NCBI GenBank assembly: GCA_018667995.1
Contig: JABIQT010000665.1
Span: 1-10,305, forward strand
Origin: Candidatus Latescibacterota bacterium
GTDB lineage: Bacteria > JAAXHH01 > JABIQT01
Length of the DNA stretch: 10,305 bases
Reading direction: 5' to 3'
In this document: positions 1-7,381 of the stretch, in pieces
Layout of the letters: every line of letters begins with the position of its first letter
Position numbering within the stretch: position 1 is the stretch's first letter
Made by a program: the position numbers and the translations under genes
Notes under the pieces: model-generated
The model's database searches: none
Told to the model about the DNA's origin: nothing
The model's input: the letters and a program-made list of their open reading frames with translations, nothing else

Positions 1-519
1 GAGATCTGGCCGTCAGCTATTGCGTTAGGCAGGCACTTTTTCGAACATCCTCTGGAGCCCGGTAGTAATCTGCTCGAACTAGGGTGCGGTACCGGTGTTG
101 CAGGGTTGGCCGCAGCAAAGGCGGGATTGAACGTGTTAGCCTGTGATTACGAACTGGATGCGCTCGCATTTGCGCGGCACAATGCGGAATTGAATAGTGT
201 CGCGGATCGTATAAGTTTTCGCCACTTGGATTGGCGTGATCCGGATCTAACCGATCGATATCCTTTGATCGTTGGATCGGATATTACTTATGAGCGTCCG
301 AACCACGAGCCTATCCGTGCGCTGCTGCGCAGCACTTTGGCGCCAGGCGGAACCTTTCTTTTGAGTGACCCTGACCGGAGGTCTGCTCCCGCATTTGTTT
401 CAACCATGGCGGAAGCGGGTTTTCTCCATACCCCGCAACCTCGGCGCATTCGGTATGACGACAAGGTAAGCAGGGTTACTGTTCATCGTTTCGTTGACAC
501 GAGCCAGCAAAACGATTGA
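1..519 (+). CDS. Class I SAM-dependent methyltransferase, lysine methyltransferase (METTL)-like, 5' truncated by window edge
   Basis: The reading frame is open from base 1, so the gene begins upstream; the ATG at 106 lies inside the fold and is not the real start. The visible part opens with a WPSA segment, as in the METTL21/ETFB lysine methyltransferase group. The SAM-binding glycine loop LELGCGTG follows (bases about 76-99), then CDYELDAL with an acidic residue at the end of strand 2, the usual ribose-binding position. SDITYE (about 277-294) resembles the conserved DxxY region after strand 4 of that group, and LAPGGTFLLSD is the strand 5 region. The protein is presumably cytosolic and transfers a methyl group from SAM to a protein side chain. 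The substrate cannot be told from sequence, and a small-molecule target is possible. It ends 13 nt before the tRNA nucleotidyltransferase start, so the two are probably cotranscribed. Confidence 0.8.
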   Translation, partial: EIWPSAIALGRHFFEHPLEPGSNLLELGCGTGVAGLAAAKAGLNVLACDYELDALAFARHNAELNSVADRISFRHLDWRDPDLTDRYPLIVGSDITYERPNHEPIRALLRSTLAPGGTFLLSDPDRRSAPAFVSTMAEAGFLHTPQPRRIRYDDKVSRVTVHRFVDTSQQND

Positions 520-532
520 CCGGGACACTCCC

Positions 533-1843
533 ATGTCGGAAACCGCATTTCCCGAGCAACATCAACTACTGAAAATACTGTTGGAGCCGCTGCGAAAACA
601 CCTAGCTGAGGCCATGCGACAGGCGGATTCCTTGTGCCTAACTACCTTCCTCGTGGGCGGAGTTGTTCGTGATCTCATTATCGGGAAACACGCGACCGAT
701 CTGGACTTGGTGATAGTCGGCGACGCCATCAGCTTCGGCCGACAACTGTCCCACCAGTATGCCGGTGAATTCAAATACCATACGAGATTCGGCACCGCAT
801 CCGTCGTCTTTCCCGATGGGGTATGCCTTGACCTCGCAACAGCGAGATCGGAGCGCTATGAGCACTCTGGCGCCCTGCCAAGTGTTGTTCCGTCAAACCT
901 GACAGACGATCTGCTCCGACGGGATTTCTCCATAAATGCCATGGCCATTGGCCTCACGGGCGAGCGTGCCGGTGAATTCATAGATCCTTTCCTTGGGCTA
1001 CAGGATTTGGAGAATCATGTTATTCGAGTGCTACATCCACAAAGTTTCATAGACGATCCTACACGACTGTTTCGTGCTGTTAGATTCGAACAGAGACTGG
1101 GCTTCCATCTCGAAGACACGACCCTTGGACTGTTCCTGGACGCGGTAAAGGGAGAGTTGATACGAAAACTTACGCCTGAGCGGCTCAAGGAACAGATTCG
1201 ACTGACGCTTCAGGAAGATCATCCATGGGCGCCGGTCAGTCGCTTGTATGAGCTCAATGCTTGGAACGATGTGTTTCCTGGGCTCGAGGTTGGATGCGAT
1301 GCACAGCGCATCTTTTCAGGTGTCGAGAACTGGTTAGCCGAGGGGCGTGATTCGAAACGAATCGACGAAACTGTCGTATGGCACCTTTATCTGCTTGCCC
1401 TTATTTCAGGCTGTGATGATTCCCCGGGTTCGATCGAAAAACGTCTCAATCTGGAAACCGAAGTGCGGGTAGGTATCAGGCGTCTAAATAAAATGCGGGA
1501 GATCGAGTTTGAGGTGAAGCAAGGAGCGCTAAAATCTGCCTCTGGATTTTATACGGCAGCATGCGGGATACCAGATTGGGTAGTCCTGTATAGCGGGATC
1601 GCGAGCGAGGTTGAAGGGATGAGGCATCTTTGCATGAATTACTACCTACGAGATCGGCACGTCCGGACTGAGATTGACGGTCATACACTGGAAAGTCTGG
1701 GAATACCCAATGGTCCCATCTACCGTGTGATACTCGATGCTGTCCTTTCGGCGCGCCTGGATGGCGATATAAATGATGAGGAATCCGAAGTAATCCGTGC
1801 CTTGCAAATCTGGGGAAAAAAAGCATCCCAGGACCGTCACTGA
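533..1843 (+). CDS. cca: tRNA nucleotidyltransferase / poly(A) polymerase family protein (class II, CCA-adding type)
   Basis: This 436-residue enzyme should add some or all of the 3' CCA end of tRNAs from CTP and ATP. Visible motifs are the nucleotidyltransferase signature VGGVVRD (residues 41-47) with catalytic Asp56 and Asp58 (DLDL), RRDFSINAMA (129-138), and the neck motif DDPTRLFRAVRFEQRLGF (174-191). I see no HD phosphohydrolase, CBS or DHH domain, so it is a compact single-function form. The neck motif reads DDxxR where the usual class II form is EDxxR. I chose ATG 533 over an in-frame TTG at 494: the TTG would overlap the methyltransferase, has no Shine-Dalgarno sequence, and adds 13 residues lacking family features. 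The site before 533 is itself weak (GGGA). Whether it adds CCA, only CC or only A cannot be decided from sequence alone. Confidence 0.88.
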   Translation: MSETAFPEQHQLLKILLEPLRKHLAEAMRQADSLCLTTFLVGGVVRDLIIGKHATDLDLVIVGDAISFGRQLSHQYAGEFKYHTRFGTASVVFPDGVCLDLATARSERYEHSGALPSVVPSNLTDDLLRRDFSINAMAIGLTGERAGEFIDPFLGLQDLENHVIRVLHPQSFIDDPTRLFRAVRFEQRLGFHLEDTTLGLFLDAVKGELIRKLTPERLKEQIRLTLQEDHPWAPVSRLYELNAWNDVFPGLEVGCDAQRIFSGVENWLAEGRDSKRIDETVVWHLYLLALISGCDDSPGSIEKRLNLETEVRVGIRRLNKMREIEFEVKQGALKSASGFYTAACGIPDWVVLYSGIASEVEGMRHLCMNYYLRDRHVRTEIDGHTLESLGIPNGPIYRVILDAVLSARLDGDINDEESEVIRALQIWGKKASQDRH

Positions 1844-1991
1844 CACGGATTCTCCTATCCACATTTCTGTTGTCATCCAGGATTTTGCAGTGTACCTTAA
1901 TACAGGCTGAAAGAGCAATGCTTGCGGATGCGGAACGTACCATAGGGTGCGGTTCCCAGACCTTAACTGATCCTGACCCCGTGGAGTTCAT

Positions 1992-2621
1992 TTGTTACCC
2001 GATATCTCGCAGATCATGCTGATGGCTCCGCCTTTTATCTTTGCCCTGACGTTTCATGAGTTTGCGCACGCATGGTCTGCCAACAAGCTGAATGACCCAA
2101 CCGCAAAAAACGAAGGACGCTTATCGCTCAACCCCCTTGTTCACCTTGATCCGGTCGGCACGATCATGCTGTTTATCGTCCAATTTGGGTGGGCAAGACC
2201 CGTTCCCGTAGACACCCGGAATCTTCAGAATCCGCGTCGCGATATGATGTGGATCGCTCTCGCCGGACCTCTCTCTAATGTTATATTAGCCTTCGTCTCC
2301 GGATTTCTATTGTTTAACATCTCAGCCACCTCTGAGATGATGGTTATGCTAAAGCAGATGCTGGCCATAAGCATTCGTATAAATCTCATACTGTGTTTCT
2401 TCAATCTGCTACCCGTGCCTCCGCTCGATGGGTCGAAAATCCTAACAGGGCTTCTACCGCAGGAACAGGCCTATCAATACAGCAAGCTGGAACAATATGG
2501 TCCGGGTTTGCTGATTGGTGTAATAGTCTTGGATCGATTTACCCAACTCGGGCTTCTCCGCACCTGGATCTTTCCACCTATGGCGTTTTTTCAGAGTCTG
2601 ATATTTTCTCTGTTCTCATAG
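1992..2621 (+). CDS. Site-2 protease family (M50) integral membrane metalloprotease
   Basis: This 209-residue polytopic membrane protein should cleave substrates within the bilayer. The zinc motif HEFAH (His22, Glu23, His26) lies in the first hydrophobic segment after PFIFALTF. The third ligand is Asp146 in NLLPVPPLDG (138-147). NPLVHLDPVGTI (47-58), WARPVPVD (68-75) and ALAGPLSNV (89-97) are typical of the short M50 subgroup that lacks PDZ and CBS domains. About five membrane segments are apparent. The start is TTG 1992: GGAG at 1983-1986 sits 5 nt upstream, and the first ATG (2016) would leave only a few residues before the first membrane segment. The 148-nt gap after the tRNA nucleotidyltransferase gene shows no convincing promoter or terminator, so cotranscription is unclear. 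The substrate is unknown; many members of this short group have none assigned. Confidence 0.87.
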   Translation: MLPDISQIMLMAPPFIFALTFHEFAHAWSANKLNDPTAKNEGRLSLNPLVHLDPVGTIMLFIVQFGWARPVPVDTRNLQNPRRDMMWIALAGPLSNVILAFVSGFLLFNISATSEMMVMLKQMLAISIRINLILCFFNLLPVPPLDGSKILTGLLPQEQAYQYSKLEQYGPGLLIGVIVLDRFTQLGLLRTWIFPPMAFFQSLIFSLFS

Positions 2622-2633
2622 AATGTGTCTATG
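2617..2633 (+). terminator. Weak hairpin at the 3' end of the M50 gene
   Basis: CATAGA (2617-2622) and TCTATG (2628-2633) form a 6-bp stem with a 5-nt loop overlapping the stop codon. T-rich sequence follows, including a TTTTT run at 2648-2652. The stem is AT-rich and short and the T run is not adjacent, so it may only attenuate transcription or do nothing. Confidence 0.25.
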
Positions 2634-2659
2634 TATATTTCTGACTGTTTTTCGACTAT

Positions 2660-2689
2660 TTGTACCTCCTAATTTGTATTTCTTAAGAT
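2660..2689 (+). promoter_or_regulatory. Candidate sigma70-type promoter for the hybrid kinase gene
   Basis: TTGTAC (2660-2665) and TAAGAT (2684-2689) are separated by 18 nt and match four of six positions in each consensus hexamer. Transcription would begin around 2696, within the palindrome at 2693-2706, leaving a leader of about 48 nt before ATG 2744. The assignment rests on pattern alone. Confidence 0.4.
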
Positions 2690-2692
2690 TAT

Positions 2693-2706
2693 GCCGCTTA
2701 AGCGGC
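2693..2706. promoter_or_regulatory. Perfect 14-bp palindrome GCCGCTTAAGCGGC, possible operator
   Basis: The 14 bases are an exact inverted repeat without spacer. It begins 3 nt downstream of the predicted -10 box of the hybrid kinase gene and covers the expected transcription start, a common place for a dimeric repressor to bind. No regulator can be assigned. A second CTTAAG core occurs just upstream (around 2682-2687). Confidence 0.4.
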
Positions 2707-2743
2707 CAGCTGATGGTTGATGTGATTTCGTTGAGGATACCTC

Positions 2744-4888
2744 ATGGAAGGTCGCGTACTGATCGTCGAGAATGACCCGACGGTCCTTAAATTGGCAACG
2801 GATTTTCTCCAGTATGATGGTCATGATGTGATGACGGCTGGAGACGGGGAAGAGGGACTCAAAATCTTCTCCGAAGGCGAATTTGACGTAGTGGTCACCG
2901 ACGTCAAGATGCCGAAGATGGATGGCATCGAGATGATGAAGGCCATTAAGGCCCTTGAGCCGTCCATAGAGGTAATTGTACTTACGGGGTACGGCACCTT
3001 CGAGATGACAATAGAAGTCATCCGTAACGGTGGTTACGATTTTCTCCGTAAACCAGACGACGTCGCGCAACGTATTCGCCCTACCGTACAGCGGGCAATT
3101 GAGAAGCGCAGGTTGGGGCTAAAGAACGACGAGCTTGTGACTGCCCTGGAAGCGGCAAATAAGGACCTGGAGGCCCGGGTAGTCGAGAAAACGCAGGAAG
3201 CCAGTCGGCTTGGCGCCCAACATGCCGTGACTCGCATTCTCGCCGAATCGACATCGCTCGCCGACGCGACTCCAAAGGTAATTACAGCCATGTTGGACAG
3301 TATGGGCTGGGCTTTAGGAGCTATTTGGAGTGTTGATCGATTCGCATCGCTGTTACGATGTGAAGGTCTCAAACACGCCTCAAAAGACGATCTGTCAGGT
3401 TTCGCTGGGCGGCACAGAGAAGAGAGTTTCTCGACGGGTATAGGGCTGCCAGGGAGTGTATGGAAGAGCCGGCAACATGTGCTGGTTCCTGCATCCTCGG
3501 ACACGGCGGAGTCCAATTCCACGTCGCCTCCCGGTTATTCCGGGATAGGATTTCCTGTGGTGCTGGGTAACGAAGTGCTGGGCGTCATTGAGTTCTACAA
3601 CGAACAAATCCAGCAACCGGACGAAAACCTGCTTCGTATGATGACTGCAATTGGCAGTCAGCTAGGTCACTTTATCGAACGAGAGCGGCTTGAAGAACAG
3701 TTTCGACAGTCGCAGAAGATGGAGGCGATTGGACGGCTTGCTGGTGGGATTGCCCATGACTTCAACAATTTGTTAACATCCGTCATTGGCTATGCCCACC
3801 TAATCGAAAAACAGCTCGAACCCAATACCACCATACACCGAAACGCTGGCCAGATTCAGAAAACAGGTCTCAGAGCGGCTTCGTTGATCCAGCAGCTTCT
3901 GGCATTCAGTCGTCGTCAGGTACTAAAGCCTGATATTCTGGACGTGAACGATATCATCTCAGGAGTAGACTCCATGCTCGGACGTCTGCTTCCTGACACC
4001 ATCGTCCTTAAGACCAATCTGAGCACTTCGCTGGAACCCGTGTTCGCCGACCAGACGCAGATTGAGCAGGTAGTACTTAATCTGGCCGTAAACGCTCGTG
4101 ATGCGATGACTTCGGGTGGCATCCTATCCATAGAGACATCCAAAACCGTCCTGGACGAACACGCAGCACGTATCATCAGCGCCGAGCCTGGTGAATATGT
4201 TCGTATTCTCGTGAATGATACCGGTCACGGTATGGATGAATCTGTCCAGGCGCATCTCTTCGAGCCGTTTTTTACGACCAAACCAAAGGGAAAAGGTACC
4301 GGACTGGGACTGGCCACAGTTTACGGTATCGTAACGCAGAGCGGCGGTCAGATAACAGTCAAGAGTTCCCCCAATGAAGGGGCTACTTTTACGGTGTATC
4401 TACCTGTCGCTCAACCCGATGAGGCCGTTGATCAGGTTCCAGAGCCCCCTGCAATACCTGTGACCCGCCGCGATTCCCACGCAGGTTCGGAGACCATTCT
4501 GCTTGTGGAAGATGAAGATGAAGTTCGGGATATGGCTAAGCAGATTATCGAAGAAGCGGGTTATACCGTGCTGGAAGCTGAGAATGGCATTGATGCTCTG
4601 GCATTGACTGAGAAGAACGGTGACACAATTCACCTCGTTCTGACAGACGTAGTCATGCCCATGATGAATGGCGATGAACTGGCGGAGCGCCTGATCCGCT
4701 CCCGGCCATCAACAAGGATCATTTTCATGTCGGGTTATGCCGATGAGGCGCTGACAGAACACAACGTCTTTGAGTCGGGCATCTTCCTCTTGCAGAAGCC
4801 CTTTACGCCAGACGATCTTCTTGAGAAAATCCGAGAAGAGCTTGATTTGCCTAAGCCCTCGCACCAACGAAGTGTTGGTCAACGTTAA
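2744..4888 (+). CDS. Soluble hybrid sensor histidine kinase: REC-GAF-HisKA-HATPase-REC
   Basis: This 714-residue kinase has no membrane segment and should sense a cytoplasmic signal. Residues 4-120 are a receiver with phospho-acceptor Asp53 ([10 protein letters not shown]), Thr81 and Lys103. A short coiled stretch (about 125-155) leads to a GAF-like domain (about 158-312). The dimerisation helix carries His338 in [12 protein letters not shown]. The ATPase domain shows an N box [10 protein letters not shown] (446-455), a G1 box DTGHGM (492-497), FEPFFTTK (506-513) and a glycine-rich lid GKGTGLGLA (517-525). After a proline-rich linker a second receiver (583-700) has acidic residues 589-592, Asp635 (TDVVMP), Ser663 and Lys685. 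In receiver 1 the acidic pocket reads E9-N10-D11, with Asn where the second Mg-binding Asp usually lies. The start has GAGG 7 nt upstream. No HPt domain or DNA-binding output domain is present, so the output partner is elsewhere. It is probably the first gene of an operon with the epimerase and sixA. Confidence 0.93.
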   Translation: MEGRVLIVENDPTVLKLATDFLQYDGHDVMTAGDGEEGLKIFSEGEFDVVVTDVKMPKMDGIEMMKAIKALEPSIEVIVLTGYGTFEMTIEVIRNGGYDFLRKPDDVAQRIRPTVQRAIEKRRLGLKNDELVTALEAANKDLEARVVEKTQEASRLGAQHAVTRILAESTSLADATPKVITAMLDSMGWALGAIWSVDRFASLLRCEGLKHASKDDLSGFAGRHREESFSTGIGLPGSVWKSRQHVLVPASSDTAESNSTSPPGYSGIGFPVVLGNEVLGVIEFYNEQIQQPDENLLRMMTAIGSQLGHFIERERLEEQFRQSQKMEAIGRLAGGIAHDFNNLLTSVIGYAHLIEKQLEPNTTIHRNAGQIQKTGLRAASLIQQLLAFSRRQVLKPDILDVNDIISGVDSMLGRLLPDTIVLKTNLSTSLEPVFADQTQIEQVVLNLAVNARDAMTSGGILSIETSKTVLDEHAARIISAEPGEYVRILVNDTGHGMDESVQAHLFEPFFTTKPKGKGTGLGLATVYGIVTQSGGQITVKSSPNEGATFTVYLPVAQPDEAVDQVPEPPAIPVTRRDSHAGSETILLVEDEDEVRDMAKQIIEEAGYTVLEAENGIDALALTEKNGDTIHLVLTDVVMPMMNGDELAERLIRSRPSTRIIFMSGYADEALTEHNVFESGIFLLQKPFTPDDLLEKIREELDLPKPSHQRSVGQR
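4863..4879 (+). other. Short hairpin at the 3' end of the kinase gene
   Basis: ACCAAC (4863-4868) and GTTGGT (4874-4879) form a perfect 6-bp stem with a 5-nt loop inside the last kinase codons. No T tract follows, so it is unlikely to terminate. It could affect mRNA stability or coupling across the 24-nt gap to the epimerase gene, or be chance. Confidence 0.2.
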
Positions 4889-4912
4889 AGCGTCGACTTC
4901 CGAATTTCATCC

Positions 4913-5962
4913 ATGCGATTTATTGCTGAACCCATAGGACTTGATCTGATTCATAGCTTCCAGATCGCGCGTTCCTCCGACACAAAAAAACAAAATGTGC
5001 TTGTCTCTCTGACGGATAGCGGAATGGTTGGGGTCGGAGAAGCAGCGCCCTCTGCCTATTACGGAGAGAGTCAGTCCGGCGTGGTCGACGCGCTGAGACC
5101 TGCCTACGAAATCCTCTCCGAAGACCCTCTGAACATGGAACGTCTGGATCGAAAGATTTGCGCGACCGTCCCGAATAGCGCAGCCGCCCGAGCTGCTTTA
5201 GATATTGCTTTGCATGACCTCGTTGCTCAGAAGCTAAGAATCCCCCTCTACCGCTACTTTGGACTGCATAGTGACGATACGCCCCTGACATCGTTCACCA
5301 TCGGAATAGATTCGCTGGATATTATTCGTCGAAAGACACGGGAGGCATCCCAGTACCCGATTCTGAAGGTAAAGCTTGGCGCGGGAAACGACCTGGACAT
5401 CGTGAAGACTATCCGTCTGGAGAGCGACGCGGTGATCAGAATAGACGCTAATGCGGGGTGGACGGTCCCCCAAGCGACTGCCCTGATTCCGAAATTGGCT
5501 GACCTGGGTGTCGAGTTGATAGAACAGCCACTACCAGCTGAGGACTATGATGGCCTGAGGCGGCTGCGTATCAACTCTCCCCTACCAATTTTCGCCGATG
5601 AGAGCGTGAAGACGGCTGCGGACGTCCCACGACTGGCAGGTTGTGTGGATGGTGTCAATATCAAACTGATGAAGACCGGTGGCTTACGGGAGGCTCTCCG
5701 ACTCATACACTGTGCAAGGGCCCACGATATGCAGGTTATGCTGGGGTGCATGATCGAGACTTCGGTGGCCGTGACTGCCGCGGCACACCTGTCACCCTTG
5801 GCCGATTACGCAGATCTGGATGGTAACCTCTTAATAGCAAATGACCCATACATTGGTGTGGGGGTGGAAGATGGAAAGCTGGTACTGCCGGATAGCCCCG
5901 GGCTCGGAATAAGAGAAGCGGATGACCGTGCACAATGTACAAGGCCGGGGGAAGAACTATGA
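4913..5962 (+). CDS. L-Ala-D/L-Glu epimerase (dipeptide epimerase, enolase superfamily, MLE subgroup)
   Basis: This 349-residue enzyme should epimerise L-Ala-D-Glu, the dipeptide released from murein peptides, to L-Ala-L-Glu for further degradation. The lid domain holds GVGEAAPS (40-47). The barrel carries the paired lysines KVK (Lys152, Lys154), metal ligands Asp178 (DAN), Glu204 (EQPLP) and Asp229 (ADES), and general base Lys251 (NIKLMKTGG). The DLD motif (Asp301, Asp303) corresponds to the acidic pair that binds the dipeptide amino group in characterised Ala-Glu epimerases of the YkfB/YcjG type, which supports this specificity over other MLE-subgroup activities. Other hydrophobic dipeptides remain possible. 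ATG 4913 lies 24 nt after the kinase stop with no clear Shine-Dalgarno, so translation may depend on upstream ribosomes. The C-terminal 15 residues are polar and appear to be a non-conserved tail. Confidence 0.9.
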   Translation: MRFIAEPIGLDLIHSFQIARSSDTKKQNVLVSLTDSGMVGVGEAAPSAYYGESQSGVVDALRPAYEILSEDPLNMERLDRKICATVPNSAAARAALDIALHDLVAQKLRIPLYRYFGLHSDDTPLTSFTIGIDSLDIIRRKTREASQYPILKVKLGAGNDLDIVKTIRLESDAVIRIDANAGWTVPQATALIPKLADLGVELIEQPLPAEDYDGLRRLRINSPLPIFADESVKTAADVPRLAGCVDGVNIKLMKTGGLREALRLIHCARAHDMQVMLGCMIETSVAVTAAAHLSPLADYADLDGNLLIANDPYIGVGVEDGKLVLPDSPGLGIREADDRAQCTRPGEEL

Positions 5963-6462
5963 GGCTCTTACTCGTGCGGCACGCAAAAGCCGAAGTTCGC
6001 AGTTGGTCAGCCTATCCTGACGATGATTTGCGCCCCTTGTCTGAAACCGGGAAAACTGAGCAGCATGAGATGTCGCGCGCCATGATTCGCATGCGAATTT
6101 CCTTTGACTATCTGGTATCAAGTCCCAGACTCAGGGCTCTCCAAACAGCGAAGATTATCTCCAAAGAGTACGAGTGGGCATCTCCAATTGAGAGAAGTGA
6201 TCTCCTGGGTGACGATTTTACAGTAGATGGTGTTATTAACTGGCTGGTGCAGAATCAGGATGAAGCGAAGGTTGTCTGTGTGGGGCATGAACCTGATTTA
6301 AGTGAGTTGGCCTCTGCTATGATCGCGGGTGATGATTCGGTCCACATAGATTTCAAGAAGAGCGCCGTGCTGGCCATTGATTTTGACGGGAATCCGGCCG
6401 TGGGAAAGGGCATTCTACGCTATTTCTTGAGGCCCAAACAGATTCTTGCTTTAGCAAGATAG
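5959..6462 (+). CDS. sixA: SixA-type phosphohistidine phosphatase (histidine phosphatase superfamily)
   Basis: This 167-residue enzyme should remove phosphate from histidine residues of signalling or phosphotransfer proteins. The catalytic RHA motif is at residues 7-9 (RHAKAE), DDDLRPLSETGK (21-32) is the SixA-type substrate loop, SSPRLRALQTA (54-64) carries the second active-site Arg57, and VGHEPDLSELA (108-118) holds the second catalytic His110. I chose ATG 5959, not the in-frame ATG at 5935: the run GGGGGAAG (5947-5954) is a good Shine-Dalgarno, the protein then begins at the family's usual MRLLLVRHA, and the start overlaps the epimerase stop as ATGA, a standard sign of translational coupling. 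Escherichia coli SixA acts on the phosphorelay protein ArcB and on phosphotransferase protein NPr. The hybrid kinase two genes upstream is an obvious local candidate, but its relay partner is not visible here. Confidence 0.9.
   Translation: MRLLLVRHAKAEVRSWSAYPDDDLRPLSETGKTEQHEMSRAMIRMRISFDYLVSSPRLRALQTAKIISKEYEWASPIERSDLLGDDFTVDGVINWLVQNQDEAKVVCVGHEPDLSELASAMIAGDDSVHIDFKKSAVLAIDFDGNPAVGKGILRYFLRPKQILALAR
6444..6459. other. Hairpin in the convergent sixA / lpxH-like junction
   Basis: TCTTGC (6444-6449) and GCAAGA (6454-6459) form a 6-bp stem with a TTTA loop over the last sixA codons. The convergent genes end only 18 nt apart. Neither side has a T tract, so it is at best a weak bidirectional transcription barrier. 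Confidence 0.2.
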
Positions 6463-6480
6463 GGCGCGGTATCGCAACCA

Positions 6481-7221
6481 TTATGGTGTCTCTGTGTCCT
6501 CAAGGGACTCCAGGCGTAGCTCTCCGTCGACCATTATTCCAAATGTAAAAAAGCGGACCCAGTCCCCCAGGTTCAGATAGATTTTGTCGCCTTCCTTCTG
6601 CAGGTCCGGTTTGTGCACGTGACCGAAAACCACACAGTCATATCGTTCCTTAAGGTGCTTTTTTGCGAGTTCCCTGTACGCCTGGACTGGGCTCCATGAT
6701 GAGGGGGCCGCATGTCTTCTACTTGCACCCGAGATTGTACGCGCCAGCCAAACGGCCACATCTGGATGGATCCATTGAAAGAGCCAGATATTCAAGCGAT
6801 TATGAAGGATCTTGCGCATGAGACGGTAGTTCCAGTCTTTGGAAATCAGACCATCTCCGTGGCAGATTAGCATCTTCTTGCCCTGATGGGAGACTTCCAG
6901 CTGTCCATAGACCGTCTCTACGCCAACCTGCTCGTCAAGAAACGACCCTAGCCAAAAATCATGGTTGCCAGCTAGATACACTATTCTGGTGCCACTTTCT
7001 GCAAGGCCGGCCAGCTCATGAAGAACGGCAAAATGCTGTTTGAGTATGACCGTCCGATATTCGAACCAGAAATCGAACAAATCACCCACGATATAGAGCA
7101 GTTTAGTCCGACCGCGCAAACCTCGTAGAAAAGGCAGGAGGCGTTCCGTTTTATAGGACTCAGCCTGCTGAGAGGCAGCGCCCAAATGAGCGTCGGAGAT
7201 AAAGTAGATGGGATCAGACAT
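6481..7221 (-). CDS. lpxH: LpxH-like UDP-2,3-diacylglucosamine diphosphatase
   Basis: This 246-residue calcineurin-like metallophosphoesterase should hydrolyse UDP-2,3-diacylglucosamine to lipid X and UMP at the cytoplasmic face of the inner membrane, step four of lipid A synthesis. Metal-site motifs are SDAHLG (9-14; Asp10, His12), GDLFDFW (46-52; Asp47), GNHDFW (85-90; Asn86, His87), CHGDG (120-124; His121) and GHVHKP (200-205; His201, His203). The helical insertion around 140-165 (LNIWLFQWIHPD) is the hydrophobic lid expected to hold acyl chains. GNHD and HGDGL differ from the GNRD of the Escherichia coli enzyme and resemble Bacteroidota-type homologues. I chose ATG 7221 over a GTG at 7296: the predicted transcription start lies close to the GTG, and family homology begins at MSDPIYFISDAH. 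No Shine-Dalgarno is evident before 7221. Confidence 0.87.
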   Translation of the reverse strand: MSDPIYFISDAHLGAASQQAESYKTERLLPFLRGLRGRTKLLYIVGDLFDFWFEYRTVILKQHFAVLHELAGLAESGTRIVYLAGNHDFWLGSFLDEQVGVETVYGQLEVSHQGKKMLICHGDGLISKDWNYRLMRKILHNRLNIWLFQWIHPDVAVWLARTISGASRRHAAPSSWSPVQAYRELAKKHLKERYDCVVFGHVHKPDLQKEGDKIYLNLGDWVRFFTFGIMVDGELRLESLEDTETP

Positions 7222-7297
7222 AGTGCGGATGGGGTAGACCTTCAATCGTCCTTCGGATGGGGGATTATTCAAGTATAGATTTTTCCCTGTGAACACT

Positions 7298-7313
7298 GCG
7301 GAATATATTCCGC
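7298..7313. promoter_or_regulatory. Perfect 16-bp palindrome GCGGAATATATTCCGC over the lpxH -10 box, possible operator
   Basis: The 16 bases are an exact inverted repeat and contain the whole predicted -10 hexamer of the minus-strand promoter. A dimeric protein bound here would exclude RNA polymerase. The core ATATATTCC recurs once at 7409-7417 in the same intergenic region. I do not recognise the cognate regulator. Confidence 0.45.
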
Positions 7314-7330
7314 TATTGATGGCTGATCAA
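7302..7330 (-). promoter_or_regulatory. Candidate sigma70-type promoter of the lpxH-like gene
   Basis: On the minus strand TTGATC (7330-7325) and TATATT (7307-7302) are spaced by 17 nt, close to the consensus. Transcription would begin near 7295 and give a leader of about 74 nt before ATG 7221. This argues against the upstream GTG at 7296 as a start. Confidence 0.5.
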
Positions 7331-7362
7331 TAGGTTTATCTTCACTATGGTCTCGAGCTGGA

Positions 7363-7381
7363 GTGTCATACCCCCTGACAC
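7363..7381. promoter_or_regulatory. Inverted repeat GTGTCA-N7-TGACAC, candidate operator
   Basis: GTGTCA (7363-7368) and TGACAC (7376-7381) form a 19-bp dyad. The same half-site TGACAC recurs at 7468-7473, overlapping the -35 box of the BlaI-type gene. BlaI-family repressors are dimers that bind dyads at their own promoters. The classic MecI/BlaI half-site TACA/TGTA is not evident in the dyad, so assignment to this repressor is inference. Confidence 0.35.

Noticed and set aside
494-532. TTG start at 494 extending the tRNA nucleotidyltransferase by 13 residues
   Set aside because: It overlaps the methyltransferase end, has no Shine-Dalgarno and adds no family sequence; ATG 533 fits better.
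1816-1822. Run of seven A as a possible slippage site near the end of the tRNA nucleotidyltransferase gene
   Set aside because: It is within nine codons of the normal stop, and no downstream structure or meaningful alternative frame is evident.
1476-1991. 171-codon minus-strand open frame across the end of the tRNA nucleotidyltransferase gene
   Set aside because: It lies mostly opposite a well-supported gene, has no recognisable domain and reads as out-of-frame translation.
1844-1991. Promoter (TTGTCA at 1870-1875 with TACCTT) in front of the M50 gene
   Set aside because: The -10 element is too weak to support a call, and no other element in the gap strengthens it.
5935-5958. ATG 5935 as the sixA start
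   Set aside because: The ATG at 5959 has a strong Shine-Dalgarno, an ATGA overlap with the epimerase stop, and yields the usual SixA N-terminus.
7222-7296. GTG start at 7296 extending the LpxH-like protein by 25 residues
   Set aside because: It lies at the predicted transcription start, and the extension has no similarity to the family, which begins at MSDPIYFISD.
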